Shown one piece after another: positions 8,240 to 15,331 of a stretch of 64,000 nt of DNA. The stretch comes from RUG369 sp050949645 (GTDB taxonomy: Bacteria; Planctomycetota; Planctomycetia; Pirellulales; Thermoguttaceae): positions 3,162,001-3,226,000 of the forward strand of contig JBMNGC010000001.1 in NCBI GenBank assembly GCA_050949645.1, given 5' to 3'. The notes beneath the pieces were generated by a model. That model ran no database searches, was not told where the DNA came from, and saw only the letters and a list, made by a program, of their open reading frames with translations. The position numbers and the translations under genes are program-made. The stretch's first letter is position 1. Each line of letters starts with the position of its first letter.

Positions 8240-8338
8240 CACTCTCATTGTGTTTTACACTTTGAGGGTAAAAACCTTTCATTTATTTCACCTAAGCGGG
8301 GGGGCGGTTCCAAATTTTGGGGCCGCACCCTTCTTTTT
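8240..8338 (+). ncRNA. Array unit 4 candidate small RNA (divergent)
   Basis: About 99 nt. The 5' hairpin is kept in outline (CTC/GAG outside, TGT/ACA around GTTTT), as is AAAACCTTTC at 8271-8280. A 15-nt extra stretch precedes a mismatched terminator stem (GGGGGCGG against CCGCACCC) with TTCTTTTT. Read-through into ogt is plausible. Confidence 0.5.
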
Positions 8339-8385
8339 ATCTCCGAAGAGAACGCCGAGCCGAGCCTGGAATCTGAGGGAATCCG

Positions 8386-8901
8386 ATGAGATATGTCGCG
8401 CGCTATGAATCTCCGATCGGGCCGGTCACGCTCGCGAGCGACGGCGAACGACTTGTCGGACTGTGGTTCGACGGTCAGAGATATGATCGCGCCGCGCTTG
8501 CGGATGAAGAATTAGCGAACCTCGATTTGCCCATCTTTGCAGAAACGCGACGCTGGCTCGACCTGTACTTCAGCGGCGCGGCGCCCGACTTCACGCCGCC
8601 CCTCAAGCTCGAAGGAACCACGCTCCGACGCGAGGTCGGCGCGCTGATGTTAGCGATCCCCTACGGCCAGACGACGACCTACGGCGCCCTGGCGCAAAGA
8701 GTTGCCGAGCGCAGGGGCAGGGGCCGTTCCTCGGCGCGCGCCGTCGGCGGCGCGGTCGCGCATAACCCGATCTCGCTCGTCGTCCCGTGCCATCGAGTGA
8801 TCGGCGCCAAGGGTAAGCTCACGGGCTACGCCGGCGGACTGGAAAAGAAAATCTGGCTCCTGCAACACGAAGGCGTCGCGCTTGACCAACTCTCTCGATG
8901 A
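8386..8901 (+). CDS. ogt: Methylated-DNA-[protein]-cysteine S-methyltransferase
   Basis: A 171-residue suicide repair enzyme that removes methyl groups from O6-methylguanine and O4-methylthymine in DNA. The active-site motif is VVPCHRVIG with the acceptor Cys at residue 135. The helix-turn-helix region before it (PYGQTTTYGALAQ) and the downstream GYAGGLEKK loop are typical of the family, and the length matches Ogt/MGMT. GAGGG about 7 nt before the ATG supports the start. It follows array unit 4 on the same strand. The Arg finger region contains an unusually basic stretch (ERRGRGRSSARAVGGAV) in the expected position. Confidence 0.93.
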   Translation: MRYVARYESPIGPVTLASDGERLVGLWFDGQRYDRAALADEELANLDLPIFAETRRWLDLYFSGAAPDFTPPLKLEGTTLRREVGALMLAIPYGQTTTYGALAQRVAERRGRGRSSARAVGGAVAHNPISLVVPCHRVIGAKGKLTGYAGGLEKKIWLLQHEGVALDQLSR

Positions 8902-8996
8902 CTGCGCTTCGCTATCCTGTCTATCTTAACAATACGTAACGCGCTCTTTCTCAAAGAGGCCAAGATCGGGAATAACGCCGCGTCCGATGAAAGGAT

Positions 8997-9025
8997 TTTA
9001 CTTTCTCTTGACGTTCTAGTACAAT
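8997..9025 (+). promoter_or_regulatory. Promoter of the BRCT-domain gene
   Basis: TTTACT and TACAAT separated by 17 nt; predicted start near 9032. Confidence 0.55.
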
Positions 9026-9086
9026 TTTCATGGACGGAGATATCGTTCAGTCAACGTTTTCAAAAGGTACTAATTAAGGGGACGCT

Positions 9087-9923
9087 ATGGACGAAGATCT
9101 TGAATTTTTGCATACGGGTTTCGGCGCCAACGCTTCGGCGGAAAAGACCTTAAATATTCTTTATGGCGTCCTTCTCGGATTCATCGCCGACGGCGTGATA
9201 CAAGACGAGGAAAAAGAGTATCTGAAAAAAAAGCGCCGCGAACATGACGAGGAAAGGGCGGTTAAACGGCTCCGACCCGTCTTTACGGCGATCGACAAAT
9301 GTCTCGTCAACGATAGGTTGACCGTCGAGGACGTTATCGGTATCCTCAAAATCATCGACGAAACGGGTTCCTTTAAAACAGATTATCGCCCCGAGGCGAT
9401 CGATACCCAGCTGCTTTTAGGCGTCTGCAATGGGATCATCGCCGATGGGAAGATTACCCGAGAAGAGATCAGCCTCCTTCTCCATACCCTGGAGTCGAAC
9501 AGTCGAGCCGAAATATCGTCGGAATGGCGTGCATGCCTGGGCAAAATATCGGCGCTCTTCAACGCCTCACAGACCATTTCGAGAGAGTTGCTCGACGAAT
9601 TACGAGGGCATATCAAGGACTTTGTCTGCTGCCCCGCCGCCGACGATCTGCCTGTTGAGTTTGAAGATAATCTCTTTGTCCTGTCGGGCCAATTCGCGTT
9701 GGGACGAAAGAAAGACGTCGCCGAACTCATTGAAGACCGCGGAGGTCTTGTCGTCTCTGGCGTCAGCATGAAGACTCGTTACGTCGTCGTCGGCGGTACG
9801 CGTTCCATTCTTTGGAAATACGACGTCTACGGAACGAAAGTGGCAAGGGCGAAAGAGTTAAAAGAATCGGGCTGCCTTATCGACGTCATCTCAGAATCGA
9901 ACTTGTCCCACGCTCTCGAATAA
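9087..9923 (+). CDS. TerB-like / BRCT domain protein
   Basis: A 278-residue cytoplasmic protein. Residues about 15-150 are helical and Asp/Glu-rich, with two repeats of a TerB-like pattern (GVLLGFIADGVIQDEE and GVCNGIIADGKITREE), which suggest two metal-binding helical hairpins. Residues about 190-275 form a BRCT domain like that of NAD-dependent DNA ligase (FVLSGQFALGRKKDVAELIEDRGG, then TRYVVVGG). BRCT domains bind phosphorylated partners or DNA ends, so a DNA-metabolism role is possible, but no function is established for this combination. AAGGGGA precedes the ATG. It ends at a strong bidirectional terminator. Confidence 0.78.
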   Translation: MDEDLEFLHTGFGANASAEKTLNILYGVLLGFIADGVIQDEEKEYLKKKRREHDEERAVKRLRPVFTAIDKCLVNDRLTVEDVIGILKIIDETGSFKTDYRPEAIDTQLLLGVCNGIIADGKITREEISLLLHTLESNSRAEISSEWRACLGKISALFNASQTISRELLDELRGHIKDFVCCPAADDLPVEFEDNLFVLSGQFALGRKKDVAELIEDRGGLVVSGVSMKTRYVVVGGTRSILWKYDVYGTKVARAKELKESGCLIDVISESNLSHALE

Positions 9924-9930
9924 AACAAAA

Positions 9931-9958
9931 GGGCGCGTTCATAGACGCGCCCTCTTCC
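9931..9958. terminator. Bidirectional terminator between BRCT gene and elaA
   Basis: An 8-bp stem GGGCGCGT/ACGCGCCC. On the plus strand it is followed by TCTTCCTT and on the minus strand by TTTTGTTTT, so it serves both convergent transcripts. Confidence 0.8.
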
Positions 9959-10018
9959 TTGACGAGACGAGCGTTTGAAAGAGATCTGTAAGGGTCGGTC
10001 GGCGTCCCTTCGGTCGGC

Positions 10019-10486
10019 TTACCGCTCTTTCTCAGGCTTCCAGCTCGCCAACTTCATTTTTAGTTTAATATGGGGCAGACCGTCCATGACAAAGGGTTCG
10101 GAGCACGGTCTGAACCCGAACTTCTCATAGAACCCCTGCGCCTGACATTGCGACTCGATTCCTATCGTCGCGTTCGGGTTGCGTTCGTAGACGTATTTAT
10201 ATCCCTTGGGAAGGATCGTCGCGCCGAGCCCTTGCCCGTATTTCCGCGTTACGACGCGCCCGAACTTCCAGAAGTCCTCCGGATCGCCTTCGATCTGGTA
10301 AATGCGCATGTATGCGTCGAGGCGATCCTCGTTCCACAACATGAGGTGGGCGCTGTCGTAGTCGACATAGTCGAGGTCTTGATAAATGCTGCGCTGTTCC
10401 ACCACAAAGATTTGCGAACGCAGTCTCAATATTTCGTACAGCTCGCGGGTCGTGAGCTCGTCAAAGGTTTTGATTTCCAGTTTCAT
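10019..10486 (-). CDS. elaA: ElaA-family GNAT acetyltransferase
   Basis: A 155-residue GNAT-fold protein with the ElaA signature: LRSQIFVVEQRSIYQDLDYVD near the N-terminus, then FGRVVTRKYGQGLGATI, which covers the acetyl-CoA binding loop, and the terminal GFYEKFGFRPCSEPFVMDGLPH. Substrates of ElaA proteins are poorly known. It is the last gene of a leftward run, 26 nt after the HzsA-like gene, and no strong Shine-Dalgarno is seen before its ATG, so translation may depend on coupling. Confidence 0.88.
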   Translation of the reverse strand: MKLEIKTFDELTTRELYEILRLRSQIFVVEQRSIYQDLDYVDYDSAHLMLWNEDRLDAYMRIYQIEGDPEDFWKFGRVVTRKYGQGLGATILPKGYKYVYERNPNATIGIESQCQAQGFYEKFGFRPCSEPFVMDGLPHIKLKMKLASWKPEKER

Positions 10487-10512
10487 TTTCTTATACGTTT
10501 TCAGCGTTGCAG

Positions 10513-12573
10513 CTAATCCTGTATGTAGTTGAGAATCCTCAGGTTACGAATCGACCCGAAGAACTGATATTGCGGTCCTTGTTCGGCGGAATATTGTCCG
10601 ACGAACAATTCGCCGCTCCATGGCGCTAGAGCCGGCTGGGCTACGCGTTCCCCGACGAGTTTCCCATCCTGGCGGATCTGGAGCTTTTCGCCGTCGAACG
10701 TCGCGACAATGTGAAGCTCCTTGCCAACGGGAACCTGCTCCGTCGCGTCGCAATCGACTCCGCCGAAGTGGAACCGCCACCCGTCGTTAAAGCGTTGCAA
10801 AAACCAGCCGCTTTGCCGCCATCTTCCAAACCCGACGACGACCGGCATTTCGCCCGGTTCGTCGAAGGTTACGTCGAACTCCAACGTGAATTTGCGCCCG
10901 GAATTGTATTCCGCGCGATGGGGGAACGCGAGATACTCTCCGGCGGCCAAGGTTACGCGCTCGTCACGAATCTTTGGCGAACCGACGATACGCGGCTCTT
11001 CTGACGACGATTCGTCGGCGACTTTCGCGCTAAAATCGGCGGAGAAGGGCGCCTCGAAGAGCGTTTCGCGTTTCGCCGCCACCGCGCGTCCGGAGCAGCT
11101 GGTCGGCTCCGATTCGTCCTGGCGACTTGAAACGGAGACAACTTTGTAGACGTAGTCGACGCCGGGGTTTGCCGTCGCGTCGACGTAGGTCGAACCGTAG
11201 ATCGGTTCGGGCGTCAGGAGCTTGACGGCGCCCGATTCCGCGTTCGTTCGGTAAACGTTATAACGCGTTGGACGCGCGAAAGACCGCTGCGGTTCGTCCC
11301 AGCTCAGCGCGATCTGTTCGATCTCGGAACTTGCGCGCAAATTCGTTGGCGCAGCGGGTCGCTCCGATTCGACGCGCACGACGCGCGAAATCGGCTCGCC
11401 GACGAGCATGCGATATCGCCTGGAGACCCGCGATTCAGCGCTAGTCCTGTATGCGGCGCTGGTTCGCGCCGGGTCGGAAATCGGCGTTAATTCATAGCGG
11501 ACCTCCCCTTCCGGAGCGTCGCGATCGACATATCGGAAGCGTTCCGTGACTGTGATTAGATCGCCTATATCGTTGCTTTCGTTTTCGCCTTCATTCTCAA
11601 CGAAACGACGCAGCTTGAAGACGAGTCCTATCGTCCGCGCCGAACGTTCCCAGTCGAGCTCGACAGCCCCGTCCGACGTCGCGACCGCGTTGAACGCTAT
11701 TTCATCTTCCGGCAGGGGGATCGGTAGAATCTGTCGCGAACGTCCCTCGCGGACCGCGCCGAGCCAGTCGGCGTTGGGCATATCGATTCTCGGATTAGCG
11801 AGCGCTCTTGTCCGAGCGCGTTCAATGATCGCGAGCGCGCGTTGGAACGTCTCGTCCTGACGCGACTTAAAGACGGCGACCGGTTCGCCGCTTTCGTCCG
11901 GTCCGCGCCATTCCTGCGTCGGGAACATTTTCAGCTCCTTGACCGCATGCTCGTAGCGTCCGTCCGACATCACGCCTAATCGGAGGAAATCCTGCGGGAA
12001 TTTTCGGTCGCGGCAGATCGCGAGGCCGGCGATTTCTTTCGGATCGTCGTCCGATGGCGCCAGGGGCGCGCGAAGGACGCGGCTCGATTCCGGATTCTCG
12101 ATGTTGATCCAGTCGTTTTCAAATCGCGCGAAATTCCCATGGCATTGGGCGCAACCACTCTCCGGTTCGCTCAACAAGGCGGCGAGTTCGCGCCGCGCGT
12201 CCTCGATAGGCGTCAGGATGGGACCCGACTGCGTATAGTCCCAGGTTCCATAATAGATTCCGTTCGAGTCGATCCATGTGAAGACGAGCTCTCGTTCCTC
12301 CCGCGTGAGGAGATCGCGGTGCAGTTCGTCGTTGAGGAGTATGTCGGCGAGGGGCGCCTTAGCGGAGCCATGCTCGTAGGGCTCGAAGAATTTGCACGAA
12401 TAGTACGCGGTGCCGTTCATGCAGCACACTCCGGCGATGAGGTCGATCTGATACTGATTCTGTCGCCGGCTCGTGAGGTTCTCATAACTGATATTGAAGA
12501 GCCGCGTCGGCGCGCCCGAGAGGTCGAGGCCCGCCGCAATTCCAGCTGCCGCCGCGCACGACACGCTGCTCAA
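10513..12573 (-). CDS. HzsA-like cytochrome / FN3 / LamG protein, out of frame with SUMF1 gene
   Basis: The frame runs for 686 codons, but its only early start is a TTG at 12573 inside the SUMF1 gene and there is no signal peptide. The N-terminal third resembles the C-terminal part of planctomycetal hydrazine-synthase-alpha-like proteins: FFEPYEHGSAKAPLADILL, FTWIDSNGIYYGTWDY and one haem site CAQCH near residue 150. Fibronectin III-like segments follow (about 370-500), and then a LamG/concanavalin-type domain to the end (FTLEFDVTF, WRFHFGGVDC, GSIRNLRIL). The usual N-terminal propeller is missing. The simplest reading is a secreted SUMF1-HzsA-like fusion broken by a frameshift, or a translationally coupled downstream gene. 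Confidence 0.65.
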   Translation of the reverse strand: MSSVSCAAAAGIAAGLDLSGAPTRLFNISYENLTSRRQNQYQIDLIAGVCCMNGTAYYSCKFFEPYEHGSAKAPLADILLNDELHRDLLTREERELVFTWIDSNGIYYGTWDYTQSGPILTPIEDARRELAALLSEPESGCAQCHGNFARFENDWINIENPESSRVLRAPLAPSDDDPKEIAGLAICRDRKFPQDFLRLGVMSDGRYEHAVKELKMFPTQEWRGPDESGEPVAVFKSRQDETFQRALAIIERARTRALANPRIDMPNADWLGAVREGRSRQILPIPLPEDEIAFNAVATSDGAVELDWERSARTIGLVFKLRRFVENEGENESNDIGDLITVTERFRYVDRDAPEGEVRYELTPISDPARTSAAYRTSAESRVSRRYRMLVGEPISRVVRVESERPAAPTNLRASSEIEQIALSWDEPQRSFARPTRYNVYRTNAESGAVKLLTPEPIYGSTYVDATANPGVDYVYKVVSVSSRQDESEPTSCSGRAVAAKRETLFEAPFSADFSAKVADESSSEEPRIVGSPKIRDERVTLAAGEYLAFPHRAEYNSGRKFTLEFDVTFDEPGEMPVVVGFGRWRQSGWFLQRFNDGWRFHFGGVDCDATEQVPVGKELHIVATFDGEKLQIRQDGKLVGERVAQPALAPWSGELFVGQYSAEQGPQYQFFGSIRNLRILNYIQD

Positions 12574-13264
12574 ATTCCTGCGGTCCCTGCGGGTCGACGA
12601 GCGGACCCTCGGGGTAGGGGCCGTAGCCGTCGCGGCACCATTCGCAGATGTTTCCGTGCATATCGTAAAGACCCCACTGATTGGGCGGATACTGCTTCAC
12701 GTCGATGCGGGCGCGAGTAATATTGGCTTTGTCTTCGTCCCATTCGTCGCCCCAGTTGTAAGCGGTCGACGTTCCGGCGCGGCACGCATATTCCCACTGC
12801 GCTTCCGTTGGAAGTTCGGCGACAAGTCCTTCGGGGAGCCGTTCTGAGAGCTTCTGGCAGAATTCGGTCGCCTGGTCCCAGGAAACGCATTCGACGGGCC
12901 GGTCGTCGCCCTGCTGAAAGCTCGGGTTGTCGCCCATGATCTGACGATAAAGCTTCTGCGTCACGGCAGTTTCAAGGAGCCAGAATCCGGAGGTCAGCGT
13001 CACATGTCGCTGCGGACGATCGTTTTTCCGGCCATTCGGATCCTGAGGATCGCCCATCTCAAATTCGCCCGCCGGGATCCAGCGCAGGCCATATTCGTCG
13101 CCGTCGATTTCGAACGTCTGCCGCGTTCCCGGCGCACGATCGCTTGAGTCGACCCATGACGCGGCGACCGTCGGCGCGGCCGGCTCGTCGCCAAGACAGA
13201 TTCCGACGGTCAGGACGGCGCAAAAGCAAAGCGCAACGCTCGTCCAGTGTTTTCGTAGACACAT
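12482..13264 (-). CDS. Secreted SUMF1-domain protein, C-terminus cut by a frame change
   Basis: The start at 13264 gives 260 residues with a signal peptide (MCLRKHWTSVALCFC, ending near CLGDEP) and GGAAGAGAAG upstream. The SUMF1 domain runs from about residue 50: WIPAGEFEMGD, LPTEAQWEYACRAGTST, GLYDMHGNICEWCRDG, RVVRGGSWNCGG. The terminal segment usual for the family (R.A.R...GFRV) is absent; the frame ends in unrelated residues at TGA. The next frame (+1), which overlaps by 92 nt, continues into the HzsA-like gene. The signal peptide resembles that of the lyase gene just upstream. A sequencing or assembly error at about 12520-12560 would produce the same picture. Confidence 0.78.
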   Translation of the reverse strand: MCLRKHWTSVALCFCAVLTVGICLGDEPAAPTVAASWVDSSDRAPGTRQTFEIDGDEYGLRWIPAGEFEMGDPQDPNGRKNDRPQRHVTLTSGFWLLETAVTQKLYRQIMGDNPSFQQGDDRPVECVSWDQATEFCQKLSERLPEGLVAELPTEAQWEYACRAGTSTAYNWGDEWDEDKANITRARIDVKQYPPNQWGLYDMHGNICEWCRDGYGPYPEGPLVDPQGPQEFEQRVVRGGSWNCGGPRPLGRADAALQYQL

Positions 13265-13307
13265 GATTTTTCTTCTCTTCCTTTTGTATGATACGTTGGG
13301 CAGCGCG

Positions 13308-15308
13308 TCATCGCGCCGCCTCTTTCTCGGCGCTGAAGCGCTGCTCGATCGTCGCGTTATTGACGTCGCCGTCGACGCGCAGCGCGATTCGCGTCGGCTT
13401 GTTCTTGACGAACTCGTCCTTTTCTCCGACAACCGCGCGTTCCGCCTTGAGCGTCAGCGCGGCGCCCGACGCGTCTTTCGCCGTGGCGGTCAGGACGACG
13501 TTCGCGAAACGCAGCGTCAGTCCGCCGTCGCTTGTCGACTCGACGTCGATCTCTTTTTCCCGCGTGATGATCGCCGTTTCAAACGCTCCGCGCGCTCCAT
13601 TCTTAAAGATGACGGAATCGGCGATCGTCACGAACCCGGGATCGTCGCCCGAAGCGCGTCGATAGAGGAAGGTTCGTTGCGCCTTCGCGAGGTTTTCGAC
13701 CTCGGGGTACGCCGAGGTTATGTCGAGCGTCACGACGTCCTCATCGTCCGTGAAGCTTTTGCGCTCGACGAACGCTCGGGAATCTTTGCCTTCCTTCTGG
13801 AGTTTACCCGCGATACGCGGGACCGGATGCCCGAAGGAGTTGAGGAGCTCGCCCTCGTATCGACGCGAGTTGAAAGTTCTCGGGCTGTAAATTTCGGCGC
13901 CCGGATCGCGACTCACGAAGACGCCGGGAGCGTCCGGGTCGGCGTTCGTTCCGAAGAGCAACGTGTAGGCGCCGAGGTCGTTGTGATTGTGGAACTCGCC
14001 GTTGTCGCCGCCTTTAAAGGCGATGGCGAAATATTCTCCCTTCGCGTCCTTCGCGGGTCGACAGACGAAGACGCTCGCGTCGGCAAACTCCGTTCTGATC
14101 GGCGGCGCGTACTCTTTCGGCTCGGGGGGGACCTCAGGAAAGACGACCTCGGAGTCGAATCCGATCGTCGTCGATCGAATCAGTTCGCCGATTTGGAACG
14201 CGTCGCCGAGCGAGCGCGCTTCAAAATCCGTGTACCCATAGCCCTTAAGGCGACTGAGGTATCCGATGAAGACCGGGTTGGGGGACGCGTTTTCAGGACA
14301 GTCGGAAAAAGAGGGATAGATTCCCTTGTCAATTTCGATCGTCGGCGCGAAATCCAGGATCGCGCGCGTCTTAGGGAACCGGAAGAAGTCGAGCCGTCCT
14401 TGCGTCGCGTTGCGTACCGCCGCGCCGAGGCAGAGGTAATGCCCGAAGCCGTAGTTCCAGTATCCCAATCCTTCGTAGCAGTATCCGTCGTTCGTAAAAC
14501 CTTCGTAGAAGTAACGTTGCAAAAAATATTCCGCGCCGGCGACGAAGAATGCGCGTCGTTCTTTCGATTCAACGACATTGAGCGCGGCGACGACCGTGCC
14601 GGCGTGGCAGACCGCGCTCCAGTTGTTGAGGGATTGAAGCCACCACATTCCGCCGCTAGGGTTGTCGACCGCCTTTTCGTACGGCTCAAGGACGCGACGT
14701 TCGATTTCCCCCTTCGCCTTAGCGACGACTCTCGGGTCGAGTTTGTCCTCGAAAAGATTAACGGCGACCGCGACGGTAGCAGCCGCGAGCGTCGCGCCGA
14801 GGTCAGAAAAGACGACCTTGCCGTCGTAGACCTCGTTTCTCTTGTCGTGGATCGGCAAGACCCAGGATGTCAGGTCGCAGAACCGATCGAGCTCGACGTT
14901 GAGCGCGTCGATAAAGCGACCCTTGTCCTCTATACCCTCCGCAAGGGTCAGGAAGGTGATGCGATTTTGCCAGTTATTGTAGGCGGTCGCATAATTCGAG
15001 CGGACGCCGGTTCGGCTATATTCCTTGTAGAGGTCTTCCGTAATTTCCGGCGGGTCATTTTTAAGGACGTTTTCGGCGTTTTTGAAGATCAGCGGCGCGT
15101 TCGGCGCGTTCGCAAAACGTTCCCACTGCTTGCGCGGCGCCATTTTAGCGCCGGTCGTGTCGTCAAGGATCGCTACGATTTCGTTCGCGCGAGCTCTGAT
15201 CTGCTCTTCATGACTCGCCGCGTCGACCGCGTCGGTAAGGCAGAGCGCGACGAACAGGGCGGCGCACAGCGAAACCGCAACGCTCGCCCTGTGTTTACGT
15301 AACCGCAT
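13308..15308 (-). CDS. Heparinase II/III-family polysaccharide lyase (copy A)
   Basis: The start at 15308 gives 666 residues with a signal peptide (MRLRKHRASVAVSLCAAL, ending near VDAAS); an alternative ATG at 15335 overlaps the previous stop as ATGA. An alpha/alpha-toroid (about 60-380) contains NNWSAVCHAGTVVAALN, and the beta-sandwich part contains GEFHNHNDLGAYTLL and GELLNSFGHPVPRIAGK, as in the heparinase II/III superfamily, which cleaves uronic-acid polysaccharides by beta-elimination. The probable location is the periplasm or cell surface. It is about 65% identical by eye to the gene upstream, so the two are a tandem duplication. The exact substrate cannot be told from sequence. Confidence 0.85.
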   Translation of the reverse strand: MRLRKHRASVAVSLCAALFVALCLTDAVDAASHEEQIRARANEIVAILDDTTGAKMAPRKQWERFANAPNAPLIFKNAENVLKNDPPEITEDLYKEYSRTGVRSNYATAYNNWQNRITFLTLAEGIEDKGRFIDALNVELDRFCDLTSWVLPIHDKRNEVYDGKVVFSDLGATLAAATVAVAVNLFEDKLDPRVVAKAKGEIERRVLEPYEKAVDNPSGGMWWLQSLNNWSAVCHAGTVVAALNVVESKERRAFFVAGAEYFLQRYFYEGFTNDGYCYEGLGYWNYGFGHYLCLGAAVRNATQGRLDFFRFPKTRAILDFAPTIEIDKGIYPSFSDCPENASPNPVFIGYLSRLKGYGYTDFEARSLGDAFQIGELIRSTTIGFDSEVVFPEVPPEPKEYAPPIRTEFADASVFVCRPAKDAKGEYFAIAFKGGDNGEFHNHNDLGAYTLLFGTNADPDAPGVFVSRDPGAEIYSPRTFNSRRYEGELLNSFGHPVPRIAGKLQKEGKDSRAFVERKSFTDDEDVVTLDITSAYPEVENLAKAQRTFLYRRASGDDPGFVTIADSVIFKNGARGAFETAIITREKEIDVESTSDGGLTLRFANVVLTATAKDASGAALTLKAERAVVGEKDEFVKNKPTRIALRVDGDVNNATIEQRFSAEKEAAR

Positions 15309-15331
15309 GATCTTCTTTGCCGACGCAAGCG

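Larger units (their letters stand above)
7120..8338 (+). repeat. Tandem array of four promoter-RNA-terminator units with recombinase remnants
   Basis: Four copies of a module repeat with periods of 357, 365 and 363 bp, measured between the TTGACA hexamers at 7120, 7477, 7842 and 8205. Each module has a -35/-10 pair, about 75-100 nt of RNA-like sequence and a GC hairpin with a T-run. The first three are followed by about 210-225 bp of decayed tyrosine-recombinase C-terminus whose end overlaps the next promoter. Copies 2 and 3 are nearly identical, copy 1 is divergent but has the best preserved recombinase frame, and copy 4 is degenerate and lacks the remnant because ogt begins there. The A-rich, TTGACA-containing start of copy 1 resembles the tail of a lost earlier unit. 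There is no intact protein gene in the array. Confidence 0.85.

Noticed and set aside
7120..8338. CRISPR array or integron cassette array
   Set aside because: Repeat units are about 360 bp, contain promoters and terminators, and have no short repeat/spacer pattern or attC-like sites; no cas or intact integrase gene is present.
13263..15302. A 679-codon open frame on the plus strand opposite the lyase gene
   Set aside because: It mirrors the opposite strand of a clear heparinase-type gene, is rich in Arg/Val/Asp and has no family signal or ribosome site; it arises from GC-biased codon use.
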